Assembly (NCBI GenBank): GCA_001566295.1
Contig: KQ964252.1
Span: forward strand, 434,001-498,000
From: Microdochium bolleyi
Lineage: Eukaryota; Ascomycota; Sordariomycetes; Xylariales; Microdochiaceae
Length of the DNA: 64,000 nt
Direction of reading: 5' to 3'
In this document: one piece after another, positions 32,490-44,568 of the stretch
Numbering within the stretch: position 1 is the first letter of the stretch
How the letters are laid out: each line of letters begins with the position of its first letter
Program-made: the position numbers and the translations under genes
The notes under the pieces: model-generated
Database searches by the model: none
The model's input: only the letters and a program-made list of their open reading frames with translations
What the model was told of the DNA's origin: nothing

Positions 32490-34280
32490 ATGAACGCTAC
32501 CAAGCGCAAATTCAACAACCTCTTCCAGGGCATCGGCAGCAAGCCATCGCTTGCTGAAAGCCCAACTTCAACCTCGAGTATCACACCTCAGACTTCCAAC
32601 AACGCCCCGGCGACGACACCCTCTGATGCGACGGCACCCACGACACCTTCGAAGGTCCCGGCTTCAACTATCGTGGGTGTCAATGACGAGAACAGCGGCG
32701 TGCCCACGGCTCCAGCGACGACAACAACTTCCTCTTCCTCTTCAAATCTCCTTAGCAAAAGAAGGCGCGTGGCAGATGCTCTGGCGTCGACACTAGGCGG
32801 CGACAGGACACCCTCGATCTCCTCCCGATTCGCCAACAATGCGATTCTTAACAGATATAGTGGAGTCCACACGACAGCAACAGTAGGCAAGATCGAGAAG
32901 CCAATTCCCGCGTCCAGATACTGCCCAGGCGACCGCGACGAGCTAGTTCGCCGCCTGGGAACCTTCCAGGAGCTCACGGAATGGACGCCAAAGCCCGACA
33001 GAATCAACGAGATCGAATGGGCCAAGCGAGGCTGGACGTGCCAGGGCAAAGAACGGGTGCGATGTGCACTATGCAACAAAGAACTTGTGGTCAAGCTCAG
33101 CAGCGATAAGAAGGTTGACGGCGCGCCAGCCGGGGGTTCTTCCACCACTTTGCCGGGGCAACAAGTTGAAGAAGCCATGATAACAAGGTTTACCGAACTC
33201 ATCGTTGAGGCGCACCAAGAGGATTGCTTGTGGAGGAAACGTGGTTGCGACGGTATGTACGATCAAGAAGAGTTTCTGCGGGATCATCTCGATAACTAAC
33301 GATCATCTGGTTCAGACTCACTGCTGCGACTCCAGATCGCCAGTCCGCAGACAGCTCTTGACTCTCTACGCGAGCGATACGACGATTTGGCATCAAGGCC
33401 CGTCTTCCTACCCTACATCTTCAACCTTCGGCTTCCCGCAAGCTTCGACTTGGACGCAGCCAAATCACACTTACCGCCGAGCTTCTTCTCGGAGCCACCG
33501 CCAACAACATCGATCCCGACCAGCAGCAGCCCCAACGATGTCGCGCTTGCACTGGCGATGACTGGCTGGCAAGGGCTGACCAATCCACGAATCGGGCCTG
33601 TTCCCAACTCGGCGTCATGTGCCACCTGTCTACGGAAGCTAGGACTGTGGATGTTCAAAAGCAAAGAGGTTGACGAAGCCACTGGTCAGATTCTTGTGGC
33701 TGCACCTATGGATCATTTAGACCCCGTTCGCGAGCACCGATTCTTTTGTCCCTGGCGCAACCCCGCTGCACAGCACAACCCAGGGTCGAAGAGCCCCGAC
33801 AGGAAGGCTGCCTGGGAGGTCCTGGCACAGACTCTGAAGAACAATGCGTACCTGAGATCTCAAGCTGAGCGCAGCAGCAAGAAGAGCAGCAATACTACGC
33901 CACGCAGGGCAGGAACTATCCTTCACCGTGCCACGGCATCTGTACCCGTCACGCCAGTAAAGGGCGCCCCTCGCAACGACGCGGCTGCAAGCGCAGAGAC
34001 TCCGACAGATCAAGACAATCTGGTCATGCTGGGACCGGACACGGCGGCCGATGAAGATGAAGACACAGCGGCACGGGACGCCAAAGACAAGGAGAGATGG
34101 GCAAGACTAAGGAGGGTCAAGACCCTATTCGACACGAAGAATGCCAAGAAGATGCGGCGTGCTCTAAGCAGGCCTGGGACAGCAGGGAGCAGTGCAAGCA
34201 ACGGCGACGGCGTCCGCCCGGCCACCGCTGGGGCAGATCGGTCGGCGACTGGCACAGCCAGTGCTGCAGAGACTTCATAA
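32490..34280 (+). CDS. C3HC zinc-finger protein, Rsm1/NIPA family
   Basis: Two exons (32490-33252, 33316-34280; 63-bp intron GTATGT...TTCAG) give 575 residues. Relatives include fission yeast Rsm1 (mRNA export) and animal NIPA/ZC3HC1 (nuclear basket). A Ser/Thr/Pro-rich N terminus with a basic patch LLSKRRRV leads to the C3HC finger: SRYCPGDRDELVRRLGTF, EWAKRGWTCQG, RCALCNKEL, then EAHQEDCLWRKRGCD across the splice site. The second, Rsm1-like module has SCATCLRKLGLWMF and REHRFFCPWRN. A Glu/Asp-rich then Lys/Arg-rich tail ends in Ser/Ala repeats. Nuclear location is inferred from the family. Confidence 0.92.
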
Positions 34281-35959
34281 GGCGCAATGATTTCAGCCAC
34301 AACGTCCGAGCATGCAAGTCGCCGAGCCAGCTGACTCAGGCTCTCAACCACGAGGGTTGCGTGCAGACATCGGGATTTTCAACGTGGAGCGTTCCTGATG
34401 CCTGATAGATCACCATTATATAATCAGCACCACCCTCAGCAACCCGTGTCGCACTTACCGCCACATGTCATCGTGTTGGCAACATCGACTCTCGACGGCT
34501 TCCCCATAGTATCGTTGCTCAACACCCAAGGAAGATCTAAGGAGCACAAATCGGCAAGTCAAATGCGAGCTCCACGTCTTGAGGGCCACTGTGGCGCTCA
34601 CACGACATGGAACACGTGGAAGGGAGCCTTATGTGTGGATTGGCAACTGCTCAGTGAGACGTGTGGGTCGGGAAGTTCTGTTGCCCGGTGCGGCAGCCGC
34701 GCTCCGATCAGGCTGGAGGCGAAGTGCACGGGACAAGCTGAGTTGCGACAGTTGCGACATTTCTGCGTGTCGCAATCCCGGTACTGGAGACGATGGCGAT
34801 GGGTCGGTCTGCAAGCGACGCGAGAGGTAGCACAATCTTGGGAGTGCCCGTGGTGAAGCAGAGTCCGTTGCTGGGCCGTTCCTCAGGTCCGGGCATTTTG
34901 GTTCATTTTCTTCTCGAAGCGCGTAATGTCTTATAATTCTCTTTAGCGTATAGCCTTTTTGAAGGCGAGAAGAAACTATTTGATGTCTCGCGTTTCCCCT
35001 GACTACAGCCATGAGACCAATTCCACAGTGACAGATGCAAGCAATAGGATTTGTTCCTGGGACAACACATGGCGGTCCTCGGTATCTGCCGAGCCGGCAC
35101 GGAAAGTTATCGCTTGGTTCCCTCCTTCTGGCTGCCCAGGCGGTCATCCAGACCTTTGAATGAATTCGTGTCGCCCCATGTCATTAGCGCAGCTTGCCCT
35201 GTGCAAGTGGCGTGGGTTGCGAGATTTGTGCGTGAACGACATCCAACGACCAACCACCACAAGCTGCGCAGCCGCAACGTCGCATCGCCCGCAATGAGCG
35301 CCGGATGACACATCGCCTTCGCCGCACAAGTCCCGCCCAATGTCCATGCTGTCTAGTTGATTTTCACATGTCGCCAAAAGCACGGCCGGAACGGTGTCTG
35401 TGTCCTGTGTCGCTCACTGTGGGGTAAGGCGCGGAAAATGCCTTCTCGATGTTTCGCGCCATTTGTGCCTGTCTTGGATCCTCGCTTTGTCAGACTCGCG
35501 GACGAGTCACCTGTGCAAGCAAGGCCTGAGTGATGCATGCAGTCCAATCTTGTCAAGGAGGCGACGCCCTGACTTGGGCGGCGCAGATGCCAGGCACATA
35601 TGGCGCAGATTTGAAAGGTTATATCAGTGATGGCTCCCTTGGCTCTTTCCCCTTGATGGTGGTGCACCTTAATCTTGCCTCCTTCCTTTGCAGCACACTC
35701 GGGATTTTTGCACCACTTCCCTCTCAAGATCTCGTGACAACTTGAAATTCCTCGATACGTTCTTAGCACGCATTTGCAGCCGCGGAACCAGCTCGGCGTC
35801 GAATCTCAACCAGTGGCGCTGGCGCCCGCCATATCACTCGATCCTCGAAGGCCACATCAGAGTCTTCCACCAGCAGTAGCAGCCCGCCGACTTTGACGAC
35901 TTCTTGTCATATACCTAGTTTGCATCCTTCAGTCACATCAAAGCTACACTAGGCACACA
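34281..35959. other. intergenic region, no gene seen
   Basis: About 1.7 kb without a convincing open frame. Frames up to 170 codons (34629-35147 minus) lack any family pattern. The right part is the promoter of the P1B ATPase gene; I did not recognise a copper-response element. Confidence 0.5.
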
Positions 35960-38782
35960 ATGTCGTGGCATGCCAACTTCGCCATCGGAGGCATGACTTG
36001 CACCTCTTGTGCAAAGTCGATCACCGAGGCTCTAACAGCAGCCAACGGCGTAACCAGAGCGAGCGTCAGCCTCGCTGCAGAGACTGCGACCGTGGAATAT
36101 AAGGGCACACACGCCGACGCACAGCGAATCGCCCAAGTCATCGAGGACATGGGCTATGACGCGAGCATCGGCGACGTCACAGCTGCGTCGATCTGGGCCG
36201 ACGACGACCACCACTCGACTGCTGAGTCACGTCACGCAGTTCGAACCCTCAGCCTCGACGTCAGGAGCACAAACAGAACAGTGACACCGGCCCAGATCAA
36301 CGCCCAGTTCGTGTCGCTTCCATTCTCGCTACCTTGGGTCACCATCCTGTCGCGAAAAGTGACGAACCGCGGGGTCGTGCTGGAAATCTCGTACACACCA
36401 GAGCCGCCAGAGGTTACTGTGCGGTCCATCGCGGCGAGAATCGAGACAATCTTACCGGAAGTGAGCGTCTCCGTTTTCCATCCGCCCACACTCGAGGAGC
36501 GAGCGAAGCGGCTGAACCGACGGCGACGACAACGCTTACTGCTTCGGATCATCTTCACTGCCGCCGTTGCTATCCCGACATTCGTAATCGGCATCGTCTA
36601 CATGAGTCTCATTTCCATGGACGACACAACAAGGATGTACCTCATGAAGCCCTGGCTTCTGGGCATCAGCCGATCGCAGATCGCGCTCTGGATCATGGCG
36701 ACACCGGTCTACATCTTTGCTGCTGACGCTTTCCACCGCCCGGCCGTGCGGGAGCTCTACACGCTGTGGAAACGGGGCAGTCGAGTACCAGTCTACGAGC
36801 GGTTCTACCGTTTCGGGAGCATGAATCTGCTAATGTCTCTCGGCACATCTGTCGCCTATTTCGCATCGTTATATCAGCTCATCTACACCATGGCGAAGAC
36901 CCAGACACCACCTAAGGATTATAACTTTTACTTCGACTCTGTCGTGTTCCTGACCTTGTTTCTCCTCGTCGGGCGATTCCTGGAGGCCTACACCAAGTCG
37001 AGGACCAGCGATGCGATCGGCGCGCTTCGAAAGCTGCGCCCAACGACGGCGATCCTGTTGACAAAAGGTGCATACGGCTACACGCGAGTGGAAGAGGTGG
37101 CCGCGGATCTCTTGGAGGTCGGCGATCTCATCCGCGTGCCACAGGGTGCCTCGCCGCCATGTGATGGAGTCATCACGGAGGGAGCATCGGAGTTTGATGA
37201 GTCAAGTCTGACAGGAGAGTCGCGGCCCATCACAAAGCGAGCTGGCGACGAGGTCTTCCCGGCTACAACAAACAAGGGCGCTCCCGTCACTGTGGCTGTG
37301 ACCAGAATCATGGGCGACACCACACTGGACAGGATCGTCGAAGTCGTCCGCGAAGGCCAGTCGAAGAGGGCGCCAATCGAGCGCGCAGCAGACATGCTGA
37401 CGGCTTACTTTGTGCCCATCATCATCTTGGTCGCGCTCATCACGTGGTCGACTTGGTTCGCCTTGGGCCAGAGTGGCCACCTTCCGGCTGATTACAACCC
37501 GAATGAAGACGACTGGGCCAAGTTTGCCCTGAGTTTCGCTATCTCCTTGTTCGTTGTGGCTTGCCCGTGCGGACTTGCCTTGGCCGCGCCAACTGCCATC
37601 TTCGTGGGTGTTGGACTCGCGGCAAAGAACGGCATTCTAGTTCGAGGCGGTGGTGCGGCCTTCGAGAATGCTCGTGCGGTCGATGCTGTGGTCTTTGACA
37701 AGACTGGCACGTTGACAATGGGTGGCGAGCCGACAGTGACAGACTCGGAAATGCTGCCCTTGGACGATTCCTCGTTCGAATCCGAAGACACCCTTCTTGC
37801 AATGATCAAGACGGTCGAAGAGTACTCCAGTCACACTCTGGCGAAGGCTCTCGTCTCCTTCTGCTCTCGAGGCGTCGATAAGCCGACGATCGCTAATGAA
37901 GTGGTCGAGATCTCGGGCAGGGGGCTCAATGCGACCTTTCCCGACAGCAAGAGCGGCGGCACGGTCGACATCATTATCGGCAACGAGGATCTGATGAAGG
38001 AATACGGGACTGAAGTGCCTTCAAGGATATTCAATTCCCTTCGTGATTGGCAGCGTCAAGCAAAGTCTGTTGTGCTGGTAGCGACGAGGATGAGGGGAAT
38101 GCCTGGCAGCGAGTACCAACTCCGCGTTGCTTTCGCCATCTCTGATGCGATTCGTCCGGAAGCGGTTGCTGTCATCAGAGCCCTCCGGTCGCAGGGCAAG
38201 GAGGTCTACATGTTGACGGGCGACAATGCCATCACAGCACGGGCTGTAGCAGCAAGAGTTGGCATCAATGCCGACACGCATGTCATTGCTGGCGTCAGGC
38301 CAACGGAAAAAGCGCGTCACATAACACAGCTCCGAGAGCAGGCGGGTCAGCTGAAGGGGAAGAAGCGATGTGTCGCAATGATCGGAGACGGCATCAACGA
38401 TGCCCCAGCCCTGGCTTCTGCAGACATTGGCATCGCGATCGGGTCAGGAACAGACGTGGCCATTGCTGCTGCCGACTTTGTCCTCGTCGGGGGCAATCTT
38501 GCCGGCGTCGTTACACTACTCGCGCTGAGCAGGAAAGTCTTCTGGAGGATCGGGTTCAATTTCGCCTGGGCAGCCGTGTACAACCTGACGGCAGTGCCGG
38601 TAGCGGCGGGGTGCCTGTACTGGATCGTCGCGAACGGGGAGCATGTGCGGCTGGACCCGGTGTGGGCGAGTCTGGCGATGGCGCTGAGCAGTCTGAGTGT
38701 TATCACGAGCTCGTTGTTGCTCAAGGCGCCATGGTGGCTGGGCGGGTTTCGGGCAGAGAAGCTGGACGGCGCCAGGGCATAA
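35960..38782 (+). CDS. copper-type P1B heavy-metal ATPase
   Basis: One exon codes 940 residues. It pumps Cu(I), or a similar soft metal, across a membrane using ATP. The N-terminal HMA domain has the metal site GGMTCTSC (Cys14, Cys17). A second HMA-like fold (about residues 95-175) lacks the CxxC. Membrane helices flank the actuator loop with TGES (about 418-421). The channel motif CPC is at about 535-537, the phosphorylated Asp is in DKTGT (about 580), MLTGDN lies in the nucleotide domain and GDGINDAP in the hinge (about 809). CPC plus CxxC supports Cu(I)/Ag(I) specificity. With one working HMA domain it resembles fungal copper-efflux pumps (Crp1/CrpA) as much as secretory Ccc2. The lack of introns across 2.8 kb is notable. 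Confidence 0.94.
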   Translation: MSWHANFAIGGMTCTSCAKSITEALTAANGVTRASVSLAAETATVEYKGTHADAQRIAQVIEDMGYDASIGDVTAASIWADDDHHSTAESRHAVRTLSLDVRSTNRTVTPAQINAQFVSLPFSLPWVTILSRKVTNRGVVLEISYTPEPPEVTVRSIAARIETILPEVSVSVFHPPTLEERAKRLNRRRRQRLLLRIIFTAAVAIPTFVIGIVYMSLISMDDTTRMYLMKPWLLGISRSQIALWIMATPVYIFAADAFHRPAVRELYTLWKRGSRVPVYERFYRFGSMNLLMSLGTSVAYFASLYQLIYTMAKTQTPPKDYNFYFDSVVFLTLFLLVGRFLEAYTKSRTSDAIGALRKLRPTTAILLTKGAYGYTRVEEVAADLLEVGDLIRVPQGASPPCDGVITEGASEFDESSLTGESRPITKRAGDEVFPATTNKGAPVTVAVTRIMGDTTLDRIVEVVREGQSKRAPIERAADMLTAYFVPIIILVALITWSTWFALGQSGHLPADYNPNEDDWAKFALSFAISLFVVACPCGLALAAPTAIFVGVGLAAKNGILVRGGGAAFENARAVDAVVFDKTGTLTMGGEPTVTDSEMLPLDDSSFESEDTLLAMIKTVEEYSSHTLAKALVSFCSRGVDKPTIANEVVEISGRGLNATFPDSKSGGTVDIIIGNEDLMKEYGTEVPSRIFNSLRDWQRQAKSVVLVATRMRGMPGSEYQLRVAFAISDAIRPEAVAVIRALRSQGKEVYMLTGDNAITARAVAARVGINADTHVIAGVRPTEKARHITQLREQAGQLKGKKRCVAMIGDGINDAPALASADIGIAIGSGTDVAIAAADFVLVGGNLAGVVTLLALSRKVFWRIGFNFAWAAVYNLTAVPVAAGCLYWIVANGEHVRLDPVWASLAMALSSLSVITSSLLLKAPWWLGGFRAEKLDGARA

Positions 38783-40644
38783 TCAGGACGTATATGGAGA
38801 AGCATGAATTAATCGACTACCGATTTCTAGCAAGCGTGAACATGTTGGAGTCGATAAGCACAGAGGTGCGACAGTGTACCTAACACAATGAGAAGCGACC
38901 GCAATCAAGCGGAGGCCCCTTGCAGAAGCGTACCGTGAGGTAGCGTGGCGTCCCCTCCCCTGTCCCCAGCGGACGATAATCTCCAGGGCCCCAGTGAAAG
39001 CACAAGGGCCCCCTGGACATCAGCGCTGGTTGACTCCGGAAGCTTATCTCTGGGGGCGGCTGAAAGTGTCTGGATCAGCCACCAGCCCGGAGCGCTAGGC
39101 TCAGGTACGCCCGGGAGCCCGTCTGTCTGGTCCAGCCGGTGCGCCTGCGGCCGGAAGAGGTCTTAGACAACACGGGCAATTTGCACCCCTCTAAAGCTTC
39201 CCGCGGCCGCTAGCGGAGGAAACTGGCATGCCCACATTACGCTTTTATTTTTCTTTGCTAGTGTGGAAATGTATGTGCTGTACTGGGCATTGATTCCAGG
39301 CCTCTACTCACGGTTTGGTTTGCTTACTTCAGGTCTAGGCCAGGACCTGTATTGCCCTTGGACGTCTAATGGATCGAAGATTGTCAATGGGAGGACAAAC
39401 TCACGTCGTACCTCTAGCCTGCGGCTTGCTTTGCCGGTCGCCCCGGACTAGCAGGGCGAGGGCCTCCCGCTGGCAACAATGGCCGACCCAGATTGTGCTG
39501 CCTGGAAGTGGCTTGCTGACGCCCCGCCGCCGCTAGAGGTGGTTGACGCACGACGGCGGCGCAGGACATTGGTTCTGCAGCAACCCTTTTCCTTCTTTTA
39601 ATTAACTACGTCAGCAAGCTTGCCACATGGAACTTGGTAAACTTGTCCGACTTGGGGGCGCGACCGTGGGATCATAGTTCTGGACTGGGCTGGGCTTTGC
39701 TGGGCTGGGCTGCTGGGCTGGACTGGACCGGCGACTGTCCACGAGCATTGCGCTCCGTCCTGATCCGGCCAGAGTGTGCTCTGTGTACATTTACATGTTG
39801 CTTGTTGCGTAGAACCCCTGATGAGTGCGCTATTTTCCTTTGTGTAGCAAGACATGCACATGCCCAGGCGATTAGCTATGCTCTTCAAGGCTAGGTACAG
39901 AAATAGCTCGATCCTCGAACAGGATGTGGACAACCCTTTTACTAACAAACACTTCCATCTGGCGGTGTTAGCTCGAGATCTCATCCGGTGTTGGCCGGGC
40001 AAACTCATAGACTTTGGTCGTACCTACGCTTATGCAGAGTACTGCAGCCTATCTATGATAGGGTAGATCTACGATGGCGTACCTAGCTAAGCGTCCGCGC
40101 GTGGGTAAGCGTAAGCGTAGGTTTCGAGGACTAGGGCTGCAAGATGGTTGGCGCAGCCCGTCAGCTAAGGCGGAGATGGCGTGACGCTTAATTTTACATC
40201 CCACCATAGGGGCTTGTAGGTGGTTGCATGTGCTTGTTTGTGTATGTGTGCTTGTGTCTGCTTTGTGCTTGTGTCTTGCTTTTGGCTGGCCGGGTCTCAC
40301 TCATCCCGCCCGGTCTTACATGAGGCCGGGCCTGTCCGCCGCTGCTGCCCGGAACGGTGGCTGATTCCCTTTCCATTCCTTCTTCTTCCGGTGGCCTCAA
40401 GCTTTTTGTTTGTTTGCCTGTATCCCAGACTACTGTCGTTTACTCAACTCCCGGCAGATCGCAGCACGACGTGTGGTCAGTTCACCAAGCTGCCAACGCA
40501 GATTTTACACGACGTCAACCTCCAACCGGTTGATATCAGCCACCGCCGTACGGATAACAGACAGATCCGAGATCGCCATCTCCGTCGGGAAGCCAACTCC
40601 TACGCGCACCGGGAAGGAGACGAGGACGGCGGGTTACGGTCAAC
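38783..40644. other. long intergenic region with short repeats
   Basis: No gene is recognised in 1.86 kb. There is a GGGCTGGGCT-type imperfect direct repeat at 39683-39722, and an 11-bp inverted repeat at 40022-40032 and 40113-40123 (ACCTACGCTTA and its complement). The composition shifts several times, which might reflect old repeat remnants, but no transposase fragment is visible. Confidence 0.5.
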
Positions 40645-41934
40645 ATGACGGCCTTTGGTCCGACGCACACCAAGCACCTGCTCCTCGCGGCGGTGCTCAT
40701 CTTCGGAGCGTCATGGATGTTCCTGGTGCACACAGAGAACGGGAGCAGCACGCTCTCGTCGCTGCGGGGGCATGTCGGCGCGACGCTTGGGCGGCACGGC
40801 AGCGATCAGCACAGTAGTGGCACGGGGAGCGTGTATAATTCGACTCTTGGGGTATGTTGGCTTGCCATTTTCTCCTTGTCAGGTTGCGCAACCACTTGAC
40901 GAAATGCTCGCAGCGTTCATCGCTTGGCATGATCCCCTGTAAAACTCACAATGCTAACTTTGATTGCTTCACACTGCCAGTTCCAAGAGGTGTTCACAAT
41001 CGGCCTCCCGGATCGCACCGACAAGAGCGACGCCCTGTCGCTCATGTCCGCCGTCACGGGCTTCAGCATCACCTGGCTCGACGGGGTCCGTGGCACCACG
41101 ATCCCGGACAAGGCGTTGCCCATCGGCTGGGACCGCAAAGGCGGCGCCTCCGACACGGTGCTCGGCTCATGGCGCGGGCACATGAACGCCTTCCGCCGCA
41201 TCATCGACCAGGGGCTCACCTCGGCGCTCGTCCTGGAGGACGACATGGACTGGGACGTGTCGCTGAAAGACCGGCTCGCCGACTTTGCCGACGCCGCGCG
41301 CGAGCTGCAGGAGCAGAAGGGCAGCTGGTTCGCGGAGCCCCGCGAGCGCAACACGTCCATCGCGACCAGGGACTCGCCCTACGGCCAGGACTGGGACATG
41401 TTGTGGATCGGCTCGTGCGCGTCGACTTTCGGCCCGCTGCTCCCCGAGCACCTGCAGATCCCCGACAGCCTGCGGGACGACCGGCAGGTCCTTATCACCG
41501 ACGACGACACGGTTCCCCCCAAGCACCACCGCGTGGGCAACGCGGGATGGAGCTGGGACGGGTACCCGGACCGCGCGCGCGTCGTGTACGTGCCCGGGGA
41601 CAACATCTGCAGCTTCGGGTACGCGCTGAGCCAGACGGGCGCGCGGCGCGCGCTCGAGTACATGAGCCTCCAGGGCCAGCACAAGGCGTTCGACAACCAC
41701 CTGAGCGACCTGTGCCGGCTGCGGGTCAACGGGATGCGGTGCATCAGCGTCGTGCCGAGTCTGTTTGTGCACCACCGCCCCCGGGGCCGGGTCGCGGGGG
41801 ACTTGGATATCCAGGGCGGAGGAGGGGACGAGTTCAGGGAGGTGGGCAGCACGGAGAATGTGCTGTACAGCACGAGGCTGAATCTGCAAAGGCTGCTGAG
41901 GGGGGAGAAGCCGGTGAAGCAGTGGGATGATTAG
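40645..41934 (+). CDS. GT25-like glycosyltransferase, type II membrane protein
   Basis: Two exons (40645-40851, 40981-41934; 129-bp intron with GTATGT donor, GCTAAC branch point and TGCCAG acceptor) give 386 residues. A short cytosolic N terminus and one hydrophobic helix (LLLAAVLIFGASWMFLV) suggest a Golgi type II enzyme. The catalytic part starts FQEVFTIGLPDRTDKSDAL, the usual opening of family 25 enzymes. It carries LVLEDDMDWD, the acidic DxD-type metal site, and SFGYALSQTGARRAL. The C-terminal VPSLFVHHRPRG is also family-typical. Fungal members are common but their acceptors are unknown; bacterial relatives act on lipopolysaccharide and animal ones on collagen. Confidence 0.87.
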
Positions 41935-42795
41935 AGGGGGGGAAGGGAGGCGGCGCGAATGGTTTCCGTTTTCCCCATTCTCGATGGCGTTTGGCTGTTC
42001 ACACTTTTGGGGTATCACAAGGGGCTTTCATGTGGCGTATCGGAGTTCCGGGTCTGATTCAGAGAGATATCTGTTCTAAGAGGAATCGTAAAGCGTACTC
42101 TTGTTTAGAGTTGTATTCATATCGAGGCCGCTGTATCACGCACGCACTGACCCTGCTCTTTGTTTCAATAACGAGTAAGCATGGGTCGCACTACTCGGGA
42201 TGGTCACAGTGGGAGCTGGAGCGCCTGTACATTCCCGTCGATAATGGTTTAGGCCACTGAAATGTCACTCAGTGGCCCGGGGCTTTAACTTTGCAAAGGT
42301 TCAGTTTGGAACATACGATAGCGTATAACCAGGAAAGGGCAAGCATTGGCTGTCGAAAGGGGTATTTATTCATTCTCCCCTAGTCAGGTCTTGCTATCTG
42401 TTTGTTCAATATTAATAGCAGAGCACTCCGAATGTTGCAAGGCTCAGGCGACATCCCACGACGAAGAGCCGAAAGAAGCGGCTCTCGTGCAATACTATTG
42501 TAAACACTGCCAACTCGTGACGCCCGAGAACTGAACCGTTACTAGACTTTCCGCAACCACGTCATGTTTGTTTCTGAGGTTCCCCGACCCCAGACAAGAA
42601 AAAAAAAAAAAACTTCTCCGGTAAACTTTTGAAGTATGAGCAGAGCTCAGTATAGGGAAGCCACACATATATGCTTCAAGGTGAAAATGGCCATGTCATA
42701 TCGCTAAATAAATCGCTTTTGGAGAAATTCAACCACCCCACGAGCACCAACATTGGGGGCGAGTCCTGTGACCGTCATCTTCCGGCCGATGATAT
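41935..42795. other. convergent intergenic region
   Basis: These are the 3' flanks of the glycosyltransferase and the first arrestin-like gene. A poly-A run lies near 42598-42612. No gene is seen. Confidence 0.55.
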
Positions 42796-43441
42796 TCAAG
42801 GCTCATAAGGCGGCGGTACTGTATCGGACCTGTCACTGAGCGTCAGGCCGTCGAGCACGTCGCCCTCCATCGACGGCGGCGTCGCCATTTGCGCGGCCGG
42901 TGGTGGTGGTCTCCGCAGACCGGCGCCGCCACCTCCTGTGTATCTGTTGCCATCGCCGCCGCCGCCGCGCCTCTCCGCAGGCCGCGTGTCGCCGGCGAGC
43001 GGGGGGTGGACCGTCACCCGGAACGGCTTCTCGAAGGACTCGACCCTGCTGCCGGCTATCCGCACGTCGCATTTCACCCGGAGCATGTAGTCCCGCCGTA
43101 TGCACACCGTCTTGACGGAGCTGCAGACGCTGTCGAGCACCGAGTTGAGCGCGACGACCTGCGTCCAGTCGTTGTCCGCGGTCATCGGCGAGCCGGTGCT
43201 GCGGTGGCCGCTCGAGCTCCTGCTGCCCCGGCCGCTCCTTCGGCTGTTACCGCCACCGGGCCTGGACGGGAGCTGAAGTGATGAGCGGGAGCTGTTGTTG
43301 TTGTTGTTGACGTCTGTGTTACTCCTAGTGTCGTCATCGTCACTGGCTTCGAAGCGATATGTCGGTGGCCGCAGTGACATGCTCTCGGCGCTACGGTCTG
43401 TACCGGTGCTCGCCGCCGGGGTAGTGGCGGCGGTGTTGGTG

Positions 43442-43486
<45 letters not shown>

Positions 43487-44568
43487 TCGAGGGCCTCCTC
43501 GGCGACCACCTCGATGTCCTCGAGCCGCCGCCGGTGCAGGCTCTCGTACTGCGACCGGGCCTCGACGTACGCGACGACCTGCACCTGCACCCTCGTGAGC
43601 TCCACGACGTCCGGCAGCACGGGCGCCGTCGACTTGCGCTCCGACGGCTCCACGCGGATGTGCAGCACCAGCGGCTGGAACCGGTGCACGTGGCTCGGGC
43701 ACGTGATGTGGCAGTCGAAGACGAACAGCGGGCGCGAGGCCAGCATTGCTGACGTCTTGGACCGGAGGCTTGACGCGTCGCCAAGGGGCGAGGGTGAGGG
43801 CGATCTTCGTCCCCGTTGCTGTTGTTGTTGCTGTTGTTGCTGTTGAGCCTCGACGAGGTAAGACAGCACGCTCCTGTCCTTGAACATGAACCACGTGAAG
43901 CCGGTCTCCGTGATCTCCGGGACCGCGAGGTCCATGGGCGCCCGCTCGTACAGCACGGGAGTGCCCCTGAACTCGGACGCCGACTGCGACGCCGAGGAGC
44001 TCGCGGCCGTGTTGTCGTCGACTTTGACGTCCATGTACGCAGGCACCTCGATGCGGACGGCGGCCTCGTACTGCACGCGGGCGTCGTCGAGCGGGCCGGC
44101 GCCGCTGTCGACGAACTGCATCGACGGCGGCAGCGGCTGGTCCGGGTCCACGTTGAACGCCTTGTCGCGGGGGTCCCAGGTCTCGAAGGACCTCGCGTCG
44201 ACGCCGACCATGCGCGGCGGGAAGAAGAGGCGGAAGTGGAAGAGGCGCATCTCGGTGGCGGAGAGCGAGACGGGGGCGGTGCCGTCGTTGACGCAGCGCT
44301 CCTGGGCGAAGAGGGGGATGCGGGCGCGGTAGCCGAGGACCGTGTCCATGGTGAAGCCGCGCTGCTCGTCCTTGGGGGTGAGCTTGACCTTGAGGCGGCC
44401 CTGCAGCGTGACGGAGATGCGGACGGGCCCGCGCAGCTCGCTCCGCGCGTGGGCGCTGCTGGGCAGGTACCGCAGCTGCACGTGGCCCTCGACGGCGTCG
44501 TCGGGCCCGCAGTGGACGTGCTTCGGGTCGTCGAGCACGACGCGGGCGCGGAGCGTGCCCATCGACAT
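42796..44568 (-). CDS. arrestin-like protein (intact paralogue)
   Basis: One exon codes 590 residues. Fungal alpha-arrestin-like proteins act as adaptors for ubiquitin ligases in endocytosis or signalling. The N-terminal arrestin fold starts VVLDDPKHVHCGPDDAVEG and includes ISVTLQGRLKVKL and FHFRLFFPP. The C-terminal fold includes FDCHITCPSHVHRFQPLVLH, WTQVVALNSVLDSVCSSV and VTVHPPLAGD. Low-complexity inserts are about ten glutamines after residue 240, about sixteen threonines and a Ser/Asn/Arg-rich stretch before the last fold. The last residues (TVPPPYEP) contain PPPY, a possible binding site for the WW domains of Nedd4/Rsp5-type ligases. It is divergent from a damaged paralogue. Confidence 0.85.
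43437..43487. repeat. trinucleotide repeat coding poly-threonine
   Basis: A run of GGT then AGT triplets on the plus strand is read on the minus strand as ACC/ACT codons, giving about 16 threonines in the arrestin-like protein. A second repeat, TTG/CTG triplets at 43816-43845, codes ten glutamines. Confidence 0.88.

Noticed and set aside
39683..39722. GGGCTGGGCT-type direct repeats as a possible regulatory array
   Set aside because: Short and imperfect, in a gene-free region; simple-sequence slippage is a sufficient explanation.
40022..40123. 11-bp inverted repeat as possible transposon ends
   Set aside because: The arms enclose only 80 bp with no coding content and no target-site duplication was seen.
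40854..41930. 358-codon plus-strand frame over the glycosyltransferase
   Set aside because: It is Arg/Pro/His-rich shadow sequence; the overlapping frame carries the GT25 motifs and a clean intron.
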